Of a stretch of DNA of 64,000 bases, positions 26,752 through 34,824 are shown piece after piece; the stretch's first letter is position 1, and each line of letters starts with the position of its first letter. The position numbers and the translations under genes were made by a program. Source of the stretch: Streptomyces sp. NRRL F-2580 (lineage in GTDB: Bacteria > Actinomycetota > Actinomycetes > Streptomycetales > Streptomycetaceae); NCBI RefSeq assembly GCF_000720115.1, contig NZ_JOIR01000013.1:124001-188000 (forward strand), given 5' to 3'. Below the pieces are notes generated by a model. That model did not search any database, was not told the origin of the DNA, and saw only the letters and a list, made by a program, of their open reading frames with translations.

Positions 26752-28923
26752 CTATCCCGCCGGGGACGCGGTGGGCGCGGGCTCGGTGGCCGGGCCCACG
26801 TAGCGGATGCTGCCGCCCTCCACCTTGTGCTGGAAGTAGATGTTGCCCTTGACCTGCCGCCGGTCGTCGAAGGTGTACTCCTTGGTCAGGCCGCGGAAGG
26901 TGCCCTGGGCGAGCGCGGTCAGCAGGTCGGCGCGGTTCGGTCGGCTGCCGCCCGCCGCGGCGGTGACCAGCCTGTCGATGACCAGACGGGTCGCGTCGAA
27001 GGCCTCCGCCGTCCAGATGGCGGGGGCCGACCCGTACGCCGCCCGGTGCGCGCGGGCCACCTCCGCGACCTCGGGGGCTTCGGGGCCGGTGTACGGCGTG
27101 AAGAACTGCCAGCCCTCGCCGGCCGGCCCCGCGGCGGCGAGGAACTCCGGGCCGGCGATGGTGTAGTCGGCGGCCCGCGGCCCCTTGAAGCCGGCGGCCG
27201 CCAGCAGGCCGGCCGCCTTGGCCCCGCCCGCCGGGGTGCCCGTGTAGAAGAGGCCGTCGACGCCGTGTGCGAGCAGGTCGGCGACCACCGGGGCCAGGTC
27301 CTGGGTGCCGCGCGGCACGACGCGCACGTAGAAGGTGGCCTCGGGCGCGAAGTAGGCGATGGTGCGGCCCGCCAGCAGGGCCGCCTGCCAGGTGTCGGCG
27401 TCGCCGTCGCGGTCGCTGAGGATGCCCATCCGCCGGACGCCCTGCTTTACGGCCAGTTGGAGGTTGACCACGGCGGCCTGGCCCGAGGAGATCGGGCAGC
27501 TCTGGAAGAAGCTGCGCCGGTCGGTGACGCTGAAGGTGGTCGCCAGGGCCGACACGGTGACCAGCGGTACGGAGTTCTCTCCGTAGAGTTCGAGGCACGG
27601 GATCACGGACGCGTTGCCGGTGGGGCCGATGACCGCGAACAGGTCGCGGTCGGCCATGAGTTCACCGGCCGCGGCGGCCGAGCGGTCGGCCCGCCCGGCG
27701 TCGTCCGCGGTGGCGACGGCCAGGGTGAAGGGCTTGTCCTTGCGGGAGTTGAAGGCGTCGACGGCCAGCCGCACCCCGCGTTCCTGGGCCTGACCGGCGG
27801 CCTTCTGGGGGCCGGAGAGGTCGGCGTGCACGCCGATCACCCAACGCCGGGGGGCGGGCGCGGCGGCATTCCGGTCCTTGCCGTCATCGCGCAGCGCCAG
27901 CCAGGCGGCCAGGCCGCCGCCCGCCGCGATGACGGCGCCGCCCGAGGCGAGGGCGAGGAAACGCCTCCGCGAGGGCGCGGCCGTGCCGGGCGCCGGGGCG
28001 GCGTCCGGGTCGGCGACGGTCTCCTCGATGCCGGGCAGGGCGAGCAGCGCGGCGGCGCGCTCGGCGATGGTCGCGACGACCGGGTCGGGCAGCCAGTCGG
28101 TGCCCTCCCCCGGCGTGTCCTCGGTCAGCGCCTGGTCCAGCTCGTTCGCGGTGGGGCGGATGTCGGGGTGCTTGGCGAGGCACGTCCGCAGCAGCGCGGT
28201 GAGTTCGGGGTCGGCGAGGACCTCCGGGCCGAACTCGGGCTCGTCGTGGACGGTCCGGTAGAGCACCGCGTCCACGGTCCCCGTGCCGAAGGGCAGGCGT
28301 CCGGTGGCGGCGTACGCGAGGAGGCAGCCGAGCGAGAAGATGTCGCCGGCCGGTTCGGCGGGGCGGCCCTCGGCCTGCTCGGGCGGGAGGAAGCCGGGGG
28401 TGCCGAGGACGGCGTCGGCGGAGGTCAGGGCGGTGTGCTCGCCGCCGCGCGCGATCCCGAAGTCGATCAGCCGGGGCCGGTCCATGCCCAGCAGCACGTT
28501 GCCGGGTTTGACGTCGCGGTGGACGAGGCCCTGCGCGTGCATCACCCCGAGGGCCTTGGCCAGGGCCTTGCCGAGGATCCGTACGGCGCGCAGCGGGAGC
28601 GGGCCGTGGGCGGTGACGGCCTCGGCCAGGGAGGGGCCGGCGACGAAGGCGGTGGCCAGCCACGGCTCGGGCGCGTCCGGGTCGGCTCCGGTGATCCGGA
28701 CGGCCCACGGGCTGTCCACCTCCGCGGCGATCGCGGCCTCGCGGCGGAAACGGGCCCGGAAGTCCGCCTCGTCGGCGTACTCGGCGCGGATCACCTTGAC
28801 CGCGGCGAGCGCACCGTCGTCGGTGCGGCCGAGGTAGACCACGCCCATGCCGCCGGCGCCGAGCCGGCCGAGGAGGCGGTACCCGGCGATCCGAGAGGGG
28901 TCCGGCGCGAGGAGCGGATCCAT
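26752..28923 (-). CDS. Receptor Ser/Thr kinase with ABC-type ligand-binding ectodomain (paralogue)
   Basis: This 723-aa protein has the same layout as its neighbour: kinase residues 10-265 (LGAGGMGVVYLG, AAVKVI, HRDVKPGN, IDFGIA, PPEQ), a membrane helix near 310-335 (FLALASGGAVIAAGGGLAAW) and a Peripla_BP_6-like ectodomain (WVIGVHADLSGPQKAAGQ onward). All catalytic residues are kept, so both kinases should be active. Its ATG shares one base with the stop of the upstream lipoprotein gene (TGATG) and follows GGAAAGGAG, so the three genes form one operon by duplication of a kinase/receptor unit. Confidence 0.9.
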   Translation of the reverse strand: MDPLLAPDPSRIAGYRLLGRLGAGGMGVVYLGRTDDGALAAVKVIRAEYADEADFRARFRREAAIAAEVDSPWAVRITGADPDAPEPWLATAFVAGPSLAEAVTAHGPLPLRAVRILGKALAKALGVMHAQGLVHRDVKPGNVLLGMDRPRLIDFGIARGGEHTALTSADAVLGTPGFLPPEQAEGRPAEPAGDIFSLGCLLAYAATGRLPFGTGTVDAVLYRTVHDEPEFGPEVLADPELTALLRTCLAKHPDIRPTANELDQALTEDTPGEGTDWLPDPVVATIAERAAALLALPGIEETVADPDAAPAPGTAAPSRRRFLALASGGAVIAAGGGLAAWLALRDDGKDRNAAAPAPRRWVIGVHADLSGPQKAAGQAQERGVRLAVDAFNSRKDKPFTLAVATADDAGRADRSAAAAGELMADRDLFAVIGPTGNASVIPCLELYGENSVPLVTVSALATTFSVTDRRSFFQSCPISSGQAAVVNLQLAVKQGVRRMGILSDRDGDADTWQAALLAGRTIAYFAPEATFYVRVVPRGTQDLAPVVADLLAHGVDGLFYTGTPAGGAKAAGLLAAAGFKGPRAADYTIAGPEFLAAAGPAGEGWQFFTPYTGPEAPEVAEVARAHRAAYGSAPAIWTAEAFDATRLVIDRLVTAAAGGSRPNRADLLTALAQGTFRGLTKEYTFDDRRQVKGNIYFQHKVEGGSIRYVGPATEPAPTASPAG

Positions 28924-29792
28924 CAGCCCGTCTCCTTTCCGAGCTCCTGTTTGGCCTGCAGCATCATCCGGCTGGTGGCCTGGGCGGCGAGCCCGTTCAT
29001 GGCCTCGTCGGTGAAGCCCGCGGCGCCCTTGCCGGCGATGGCCACGGTGACCGGGCCGAACTGGGCCTGGGACCAGACATAGCGGTAGGGTCCGCCGTCC
29101 TGTGCGCTGACGTACTCGCCGCTCTCGCTGAAGGCGTCCTCGGTCCACCCGTTCGCCTGCTCGCCGAGGTAGAAGGAGCCGCCCCACAGGTTCTTGAGCT
29201 CCTCGCCCTCCCGCAGCTTCTGCCCCGGGCAGCGCAGCACCTCTTCCATGGCGCGGGCGGTCTCCCAGCCGGATTCCTGGCGGTTGTGGTGGACGGTGAC
29301 CGTGGCGTTGAGCCGTAGGCGGCCGCGGCCGTTCCCGGCCGGGATGTGGAAGTAACGGGTGCTCGTGGCGAGTACGTCGCCCGGCAGGCCGGCGGTCTGC
29401 CAGACGCAGTCCTCGTCGAGGACGGGCCAGCGGCGGGGATCGCTCTCGAACGGGGTGCTGCGCACGACCTCGGGGCCGAAGGCCGCCTCGGTGATGACGA
29501 TCCGGCCGAGCAGGGCGCGGGCCTCGGCGACCGTCTTCGGCTGCTTGGACTCGTCCAGCGGGGGCACGAGGGGGTTGGCCGTGCTGCCGGGCGGGGCGGT
29601 CGGCGCGCTCGCGCCGGAGCCGCCCGGGGCCGGGCCGCCCGTGGCGGGCGACGCGGCCGGGGTGCGGACCGCGGCGTCAGTGGTCGCCGCACCGCCCTTC
29701 GCCGTGCCGTCGGCCGTACACCCGACGAGTAGGAACAAGCCCGCTGCCGCGCACCCGTAGGCGCGCGGCGCGGAGCGCCGTCTGCGTGTCAC
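28923..29792 (-). CDS. Lipoprotein, first gene of the kinase operon
   Basis: The 289-aa precursor has an N-terminal basic stretch, a hydrophobic segment and the lipobox FLLVGCTA with the acylated Cys, then a low-complexity Ala/Pro/Gly/Ser linker and a globular domain with two later cysteines (DEDCVWQT and VLRCPGQ). It should be anchored on the outer face of the membrane, where it could feed or modulate the receptor kinases encoded next. GTG 29792 was chosen because the G-rich SD is just upstream; GTG 29804 is possible. No enzyme family is recognised. Confidence 0.8.
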   Translation of the reverse strand: MTRRRRSAPRAYGCAAAGLFLLVGCTADGTAKGGAATTDAAVRTPAASPATGGPAPGGSGASAPTAPPGSTANPLVPPLDESKQPKTVAEARALLGRIVITEAAFGPEVVRSTPFESDPRRWPVLDEDCVWQTAGLPGDVLATSTRYFHIPAGNGRGRLRLNATVTVHHNRQESGWETARAMEEVLRCPGQKLREGEELKNLWGGSFYLGEQANGWTEDAFSESGEYVSAQDGGPYRYVWSQAQFGPVTVAIAGKGAAGFTDEAMNGLAAQATSRMMLQAKQELGKETG

Positions 29793-29883
29793 TGGTCCCC
29801 CCACGGCAGGGATCGTACCCCGCCGTGAGGGCGCGCAACTGGCCTATGGCGAAGCTATGTTGGGGGCGTTCCTCGCGGTCGGC

Positions 29884-30288
29884 TCAGCGGGAGCCGAGGG
29901 TCCAGGCGGATTCGTGGCGGGTGAAACCGATGTGCGGGTAGTAGTCGACCGCCGCCGGGGCGGAGAGCAGGACCACCTTCGCCTCGGGCGCCGCCTCCTG
30001 CGTGGCCCGGATGAGGTCGCGGCCCACGCCCTTGCCCTGGTGGGCGACGTCGACGGCCAGGTCGCTGAGGTACGTCGAGTACGCGCCGTCGGTGATGGAG
30101 CGGGCGATGCCGATGAGGGCGCCGTCGTCCGCGCGGGCGACGACGACGAGGTTGGCGCCGGCCAGCATTCGGGCGAACCGCTGCACATCGGCGACGGGGC
30201 GGCGCTCGGCGAGGGTGGAGGCACGGTAGAGGCCGATGACTTCCTCTACGTCCAGCTCGGCGCCGACGACACGTTCACAGGTCCACAT
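29884..30288 (-). CDS. GNAT-family N-acetyltransferase
   Basis: The 134-aa protein has the acetyl-CoA motif LAVDVAHQGKGVGRDLI and the late-strand segment DYYPHIGFTRHE. It resembles the ElaA/YhbS-like small GNATs. ATG 30288 follows GGGAG; an upstream in-frame GTG would lie inside the palindromic AT island. It diverges from the GH16-like gene across that island. Confidence 0.85.
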   Translation of the reverse strand: MWTCERVVGAELDVEEVIGLYRASTLAERRPVADVQRFARMLAGANLVVVARADDGALIGIARSITDGAYSTYLSDLAVDVAHQGKGVGRDLIRATQEAAPEAKVVLLSAPAAVDYYPHIGFTRHESAWTLGSR

Positions 30289-30305
30289 ACCGCCGCCACT
30301 CCCGT

Positions 30306-30340
30306 ATGTAATAGGCACTATTCAGTATCGATTATTACAT
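30306..30340. promoter_or_regulatory. AT-rich palindromic operator
   Basis: ATGTAATA (30306-30313) pairs with TATTACAT (30333-30340), and a smaller dyad AATAG-GCA-CTATT sits inside at 30310-30322. The island is strikingly AT-rich in an otherwise GC-rich gap between divergent genes, so a repressor site or promoter overlap is likely. Confidence 0.6.
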
Positions 30341-30432
30341 GACGGGGATGGTGGAACACAAACCGGTGGACCGGTATGTGAGGCACCTGAGCCGGGCAGC
30401 ATGCAGGAGCGTCCGTCCACGGAAGGAGCCCT

Positions 30433-31167
30433 GTGCTCACTCATGTTCTCGCCTGGTTCCGACGACTCCTGCAACCTTTCACCGGCATCACCGCCCGTGG
30501 TGCCGGCCCGGCGAGCGGCGGGGTCCCGCTCTTCACCGCGGACTTCGGGTCGGCCGCCCAGTGGGTCGCCGGCCGCTCCTGGGCCTATCCGGACGGCGGC
30601 CCCACCAACCACGGTGACAACAAGCTCGACCACCTCGTGGAGGACCCGTCCTACAGTCGCACCGGTACCTTCCGGGCCGTCCGCCGCCCGGACGGCGACT
30701 GGAACGCGGGCCTGCTGACCACCGAGGGCAGCGACGAGGGGTTCATGGTGCGGACCGGCGACGTGCTGGAGTCCCGCGTGCGGCTGCCCGTCGAGGCGGG
30801 GGCCTGGCCGGCGATCTGGACCTGGCGGGACGGCGGCAACGAGGTCGACGTCTTCGAGTACCACCCGGACAACCCCGACCTACTGGAGCTCTCCAACCAC
30901 GTCAAGGGCGGCTCGCGCTACCACCGGGACGCCTCGGTCTCCCCCGGCGGCTGGGTGGACCTGAAGGTCGAGTTCGGTGCGCGCTCGGTCGTGTGGTGGG
31001 TCAACGGCACGCGGGTGTACGCCGACCGGCGCGGGGTGGGACGCAACTGGAGGGCGTACCTCATCGTCAACCTCTCCGTCTGCGCCGGGCGCTACCACCC
31101 GGCGCCCGACGCGGACGTGTCAGAGATGTCGTACGAGGTCGCCCACCTGCGCGTGCACCGCCCCTAG
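30433..31167 (+). CDS. GH16-like (concanavalin-A-fold) hydrolase or binding protein
   Basis: The 244-aa protein has the laminarinase-type active-site pattern E-x-D-x-x-E at E137-D139-E142 (NEVDVFEYH), a WPAIWTW strand upstream and a WWVNGTRV segment later, as in family 16 glycoside hydrolases and relatives. It lacks a clear cleavable signal peptide; the N-terminal segment is short and amphipathic. Export is therefore uncertain, and a polysaccharide role is inferred from fold. GTG 30433 follows GGAAGGAG. It overlaps the RNase H gene tail to tail by 4 nt. Confidence 0.65.
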   Translation: MLTHVLAWFRRLLQPFTGITARGAGPASGGVPLFTADFGSAAQWVAGRSWAYPDGGPTNHGDNKLDHLVEDPSYSRTGTFRAVRRPDGDWNAGLLTTEGSDEGFMVRTGDVLESRVRLPVEAGAWPAIWTWRDGGNEVDVFEYHPDNPDLLELSNHVKGGSRYHRDASVSPGGWVDLKVEFGARSVVWWVNGTRVYADRRGVGRNWRAYLIVNLSVCAGRYHPAPDADVSEMSYEVAHLRVHRP

Positions 31168-31865
31168 GCTGTGGCCGGGGCGGAGGCGGCGCAGCTCTCG
31201 TGGCCCCAGCGGCTCCCGTTCTTGGCGATCATGTCACCGACGGCGTAGGGCTTCCCGCAGGGGCAGCTGCCGGGGAACTTCGCCTTGATGGGCCGGGACG
31301 CACGGCCGGGCGCGGCGCCCTCGGCCGTGCGCTTCCGTGCCGTGCCCGTCTTCTGGCGCGCGGGCGCGGCCGGGGCCGGTACCGGCAGGTCCGCGTGTCC
31401 GAGGGCGGTGCCGGCGGCCTCCTGCGTGCGGGCGGCGTCGCTGGCGGCCTGGTCGGCGATCGCGTTCAGCAGGTCGCCGTCCTCGCGGTGCGCCGGGACG
31501 TAGACGAAGGTCACGTCACGATCGGCGAGCAGCAGGTCGATCTGCTCGACGAGCCCGCGGTTGGCGACCGGCTGGCCGGAGGAGGTCTTCCACCCGTTGC
31601 GCTTCCAGCCCGGGAGCCACTGCGTCACGGCCTTCATCGCGTACTGGGAGTCCATCCGCACCTCGACGGCCGTCCCGGGGGCGAGCGCCTCGAGCAGCCG
31701 CTGGAGGGCGGTCAGCTCGCCGATGTTGTTGGTGGCCCGGCCGAGCGGCCCGGCCTCCCAACGCTCGGGGCGTCCCTGGGAGTCGGCGATGACCCAGCCC
31801 CAGCCGGCCGGCCCGGGATTACCTTTCGCCGCTCCGTCACAGGCGGCAATGATGGGTTCAGACAT
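31164..31865 (-). CDS. rnhA: Ribonuclease HI with C-terminal cysteine motif
   Basis: The 233-aa protein has an N-terminal RNase HI domain that cleaves the RNA strand of RNA-DNA hybrids. Metal ligands are in ACDGAAKGNPG (Asp), IGELTALQRLL (Glu), VRMDSQYAMKAV (Asp) and the late NAIADQAAS (Asp). The Lys/Trp helix (WLPGWKRNGWKT) that grips the hybrid is present. After an Ala-rich linker a short C-terminal module has CPCGK and HESC, likely zinc-binding, which is seen in some actinomycete homologues. ATG 31865 follows family starts. Confidence 0.9.
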   Translation of the reverse strand: MSEPIIAACDGAAKGNPGPAGWGWVIADSQGRPERWEAGPLGRATNNIGELTALQRLLEALAPGTAVEVRMDSQYAMKAVTQWLPGWKRNGWKTSSGQPVANRGLVEQIDLLLADRDVTFVYVPAHREDGDLLNAIADQAASDAARTQEAAGTALGHADLPVPAPAAPARQKTGTARKRTAEGAAPGRASRPIKAKFPGSCPCGKPYAVGDMIAKNGSRWGHESCAASAPATA

Positions 31866-31907
31866 CCCCCGATCATGCCTCATCCGCCGAGGTGGCGAGC
31901 GGTCGGC

Positions 31908-32300
31908 TCAGGAGCCGGGCCCGGACTCCGCGAGGAGCCGGCACGTGTCGAAGTTCATGCAGCCGCAGGCCAGGCAGTCGGCGACCGCGTCGCGCAGGAG
32001 CCGGGTCTGCCGGATGAACCGGTCCAGTTCGGGGAGTTTGCTCTCGGCGAGCGCGCGCCACTGCCGGGTCGCGCCGCGGTCGGTGTCGGTGTCCAGCAGA
32101 GCGCGGATCTCGGCCAGGGTGAACCCGGCCCGCTGGGCCATCTTGATCAGCGCGATCCGCCGTACGGTACCGGCCGGATAGACGCGTCGGCCCGCGACCC
32201 GTTCGGCGGACGGCAGCAGGCCGACGCTCTCGTAGTAGCGCAGACCCGAAGGTCTCATCCCGACCTGCCGGGCGAGCTCCCCGATACCGAGCTTTCGCAC
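31908..32300 (-). CDS. MerR-family regulator with SoxR-type cysteine cluster
   Basis: The 130-aa protein opens with a MerR winged helix (LGIGELARQVGMRPSGLRYYESVGLL) and a dimerization helix. It ends with cysteines in C-x2-C-x-C-x5-C spacing (CLACGCMNFDTC), the pattern that binds the [2Fe-2S] cluster of SoxR. It likely senses redox-cycling compounds or oxidants. It is divergent from the MFS pump, and a MerR-type promoter with a SoxR-like dyad lies between them. Many actinobacterial relatives with this cluster are annotated only as MerR. Confidence 0.8.
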   Translation of the reverse strand: MRKLGIGELARQVGMRPSGLRYYESVGLLPSAERVAGRRVYPAGTVRRIALIKMAQRAGFTLAEIRALLDTDTDRGATRQWRALAESKLPELDRFIRQTRLLRDAVADCLACGCMNFDTCRLLAESGPGS

Positions 32301-32313
32301 CTGTCATTCCCCC

Positions 32314-32344
32314 TTGACCTCAAGTGCGCTTGAACCAGGAGTCT
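32314..32344 (+). promoter_or_regulatory. SoxR-box promoter of the MFS gene
   Basis: TTGACC (32314-32319) and GAGTCT (32339-32344) are 19 bp apart, the long spacer typical of MerR-family-activated promoters. Inside the spacer TCAAG-TGCG-CTTGA gives a perfect dyad; CCTCAAGTGCGCTTGAAC resembles the known SoxR box CCTCAAGTTAACTTGAGG. Transcription would begin close to the GTG at 32351, so the mRNA may be almost leaderless. Confidence 0.7.
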
Positions 32345-32350
32345 GACCGG

Positions 32351-33634
32351 GTGACTGCTCCACGGACAACTCGCCTGCTGCCGCAGGCCTACCGGCCGCT
32401 CTTCGGCCATGCCGGGTTCCGGCGGCTCCTGCCCGCTCTGGCGGCTTCCGACCTCGGTGACGGGATGAGCGTGGTGGCCGTGGCCTGGCTTGCCATCGAG
32501 ATCGCGCCTCCGGGCCGGTCCGGGATGCTCCTGGGCGCCGCGCTCGCCGCGTACGCCCTCCCCGGGGCGGCCGGGGCGCTGCTGTTCGGGCGGTGGCTGC
32601 GCCGCCTCCCCGCCGCTCGGCTGCTGGCGGCCGACAGCCGGATCCGTGCGCTGCTCCTCGGCTGCGTGCCGCTGGCCTGGGCCTTGGACGTGCTGCACCC
32701 CGTGTTGTACGTGGCCCTGCTCGCGGGCTCGTCCGTCCTGCACGCCTGGGGCAACGCGGGGAAGTACTCGCTGCTCGCCGGGCTGCTGCCGGCGGAGCAG
32801 CGGCTGGCCGCCAACGCGCTGCTGAGTTCCAGCACCTCGGCCTCGATCGTCATCGGCCCCGCCCTCGCCGGCTTCCTGGCGGCGGCGGTCAGCCCGGCCT
32901 GGCTCATCGGGCTCGACGCGCTGTCCTTCGCCGTGCTCGCCGTCCAGGTCGGGCGGGTGCGCGGCCCGTCCGGGGAGGCCGGGCGGACCGACGGGCCGCC
33001 CGACGAGGCGGCCGCGCCCGTCGACTCCGGCCGGTCGGCCGCCGGCCTGCACTTGTTGCGCAAGCAGCCCGAACTCCTCGGTGTCCTCGCCCTCACCTGG
33101 TTCTTCAACTTCCTGTACGGGCCGGCGGAGGTCGCGCTGCCCCTGCACGTCACCGATGACCTGCACGCGGGGGCCGGTCTCCTCGGGCTGTACTGGGCGC
33201 TGTTCGGGGCGGGCGCCGTGCTGGGCGGCCTGGCCGCGGGGGCCCTGCGCAGGTTCCCGCTCTGGCCGGTCACCCTGACCATCGTCGCCGGCTGGGGGCT
33301 CGCCCTGGTGCCCTTCGGACTCGGCGCGCCCGCGGCCGTCACGCTCGCCTGCTTCACGCTCGGCGGGTTGATCTACGGGCCGTTCACGGCGCTGTCCTAC
33401 ACCCTGTTCCAGGACCGCACGCCGGCCGCCTGGCTGACCACGGTCCTCGCGGCCCGCAGCGCCGCCCTCCTCACCGCCGGGCCGGTGGGTACCGCGCTCG
33501 GCGGCCCCCTCATCGCGCTCATGGGGCCCCGGGGGGTGCTGGCGGCGTCGGGGATCGCGACCGTCGTACTCGCCCTCGTCGCCGCCGTGATGCGGGCCCG
33601 GACCGGTCAGCGGGCAGCGTCCCGGCTCATCTGA
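32351..33634 (+). CDS. MFS exporter
   Basis: The 427-aa protein has about twelve hydrophobic helices in two halves separated by a polar segment near residues 205-230. It resembles DHA1-type drug exporters and lacks an ATPase. Its control by a SoxR-type regulator suggests it exports redox-active metabolites such as pigments or antibiotics, as known for SoxR targets in Streptomyces. GTG 32351 was chosen over GTG 32324, which lies in the operator; AGGAG precedes it. Confidence 0.85.
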   Translation: MTAPRTTRLLPQAYRPLFGHAGFRRLLPALAASDLGDGMSVVAVAWLAIEIAPPGRSGMLLGAALAAYALPGAAGALLFGRWLRRLPAARLLAADSRIRALLLGCVPLAWALDVLHPVLYVALLAGSSVLHAWGNAGKYSLLAGLLPAEQRLAANALLSSSTSASIVIGPALAGFLAAAVSPAWLIGLDALSFAVLAVQVGRVRGPSGEAGRTDGPPDEAAAPVDSGRSAAGLHLLRKQPELLGVLALTWFFNFLYGPAEVALPLHVTDDLHAGAGLLGLYWALFGAGAVLGGLAAGALRRFPLWPVTLTIVAGWGLALVPFGLGAPAAVTLACFTLGGLIYGPFTALSYTLFQDRTPAAWLTTVLAARSAALLTAGPVGTALGGPLIALMGPRGVLAASGIATVVLALVAAVMRARTGQRAASRLI

Positions 33635-33908
33635 TCCGCTCCGGCCGCCTCAGGACCCGCTCGGCGCGGTGACGGCGGATCTGATCGCGTCGGCCGGCAG
33701 CCGGGCCGCGGTGTCCGCCGCGCTCATCGGACACGCCCGGCGGCTCGGTCGCGTAGGTGCGCAGGGCCTCGGCCGGGGTGAGACCGGTGATCGGGCGCAC
33801 GGTCTCGCCGGCCGCCACCCGGAGGCCGCTCTCCTGGCCGGACTCCACCAGCTCTTCGAGCATGCCGCCGACCCGCGCCCGGACGACCGCGCTCACCCGG
33901 CGATTCAC
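33627..33908 (-). CDS. Uncertain ORF, possible C-terminal fragment
   Basis: Residues 1-58 of this 93-aa frame (MNRRVSAVVRARVGGMLEEL and GETVRPITGLTPAEALRTYA) look protein-like, with a weak resemblance to the tails of NmrA/NAD-binding epimerases. The last 35 residues are Arg-rich and unnatural, while another frame there reads well (SAADTAARLPADAIRSAV), so a frameshift near 33730 is possible. The stop overlaps the MFS gene by 8 nt. No firm function. Confidence 0.3.
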   Translation of the reverse strand: MNRRVSAVVRARVGGMLEELVESGQESGLRVAAGETVRPITGLTPAEALRTYATEPPGVSDERGGHRGPAAGRRDQIRRHRAERVLRRPERIR

Positions 33909-33923
33909 CCCTGCATCATGCAG

Positions 33924-33955
33924 CAGGGCCGTGCGGCGGTCGCCGCACGGCCCTG
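33924..33955. terminator. Strong hairpin downstream of the cold-shock gene
   Basis: CAGGGCCGTGCGGCG (33924-33938) pairs with its complement at 33941-33955. It lies 85 nt past the cold-shock stop on the minus strand and is likely its terminator. Confidence 0.65.
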
Positions 33956-34040
33956 GTGTCGCATGTCGGACGTTTCGGCGCGTCGGTGGTCACCTTGGTG
34001 ACGGCCTTCGCGGCGAAACGGTTCTCCGGCGGTCCGAAGA

Positions 34041-34244
34041 CTAGGCGGGGGTGATGTTCTCCGCCTGCGGGCCCTTCTGGCCCTGCGTGATGTCGAACGT
34101 CACGGCCTGGCCCTCTTGGAGCTCACGGTAGCCGGACGCGTTGATCGCCGAGTAGTGGGCGAAGACGTCCGGGCCGCCACCGTCCTGGGCGATGAAGCCG
34201 AAGCCCTTTTCAGAGTTGAACCACTTCACGGTTCCCGTAGCCAT
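34041..34244 (-). CDS. Cold-shock domain protein
   Basis: The 67-aa CspA-family OB-fold protein carries RNP1 (KGFGFI) and RNP2-like (DVFAHYSAI) motifs and starts [13 protein letters not shown]. It is an RNA chaperone or transcription anti-terminator. ATG 34244 was preferred to ATG 34250 because GGAAGG is 7 nt upstream. A long leader with a stable stem precedes it, in keeping with cold-shock gene control. Confidence 0.95.
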   Translation of the reverse strand: MATGTVKWFNSEKGFGFIAQDGGGPDVFAHYSAINASGYRELQEGQAVTFDITQGQKGPQAENITPA

Positions 34245-34267
34245 GTTCATGCCTTCCCGTTGACGTA

Positions 34268-34292
34268 CGTCTTCCACACGGCGTGGAAGACG
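34268..34292 (-). promoter_or_regulatory. Stem-loop in the cold-shock leader
   Basis: CGTCTTCCAC and GTGGAAGACG form a 10-bp perfect stem with a 5-nt loop, 24 nt upstream of the cold-shock start. The rest of the 34293-34532 gap shows no gene. Confidence 0.55.
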
Positions 34293-34532
34293 GAGGTGAT
34301 CGCCCTGGTCCTACGGCACAACACAGCAAAACTGCCCACACCGAAAGGCACGGGCAAGGCACTTGGAACCACGACAGCTACCCGTGAAGGTACACGTCGG
34401 CACGCACTGTCACCAGGGGGAATGATCTCGCCTTAACGGCGGGATTCGGCCGGTGCGCGGACCGTTCGGGCCCGGCCGTCCCGAAATGTGGTGAGTGGCG
34501 CCCCCAAAATGCCGTAGGGTGAGGCCTACCGA

Positions 34533-34606
34533 CGCGGGGTGGAGCAGCTCGGTAGCTCGCTGGGCTCATAACCCAGAGGTCGCAGGTTCAAATCCTGTCC
34601 CCGCTA
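34533..34606 (+). tRNA. Initiator tRNA-fMet (CAT)
   Basis: The 74-nt cloverleaf has anticodon CAT. The anticodon stem has three stacked G-C pairs (GGG with CCC around CTCATAA), and the first acceptor pair is mismatched (C1 opposite T72), both initiator hallmarks. CCA is not encoded (CTG follows). A TAGGGT box at 34515-34520 may be the -10 element. Confidence 0.95.
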
Positions 34607-34612
34607 CTGCTC

Positions 34613-34647
34613 ACGAGGCCCGGATCCTTAACGGATCCGGGCCTCGT
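34613..34647 (+). terminator. tRNA terminator
   Basis: A perfect 15-bp stem (ACGAGGCCCGGATCC with its complement) around the loop TTAAC begins 7 nt after the tRNA. The sequence after it (GTCATTTCC) has only a short T run. Confidence 0.9.
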
Positions 34648-34824
34648 GTCATTTCCCCGCCCGGTCCCCGGCCGCGGCGCGGACCAGGGGCAGCCGCCGC
34701 CGGGAAACCGGGCCGATGGCCATGTGACGGCACTCACACGACGATCCGTCATGCGGTGTCGACCGGATACGGGGCGGCGGGCGTATGCCCCCTGAGAGGT
34801 GCACATGGATTCGGGAGCGATTTT

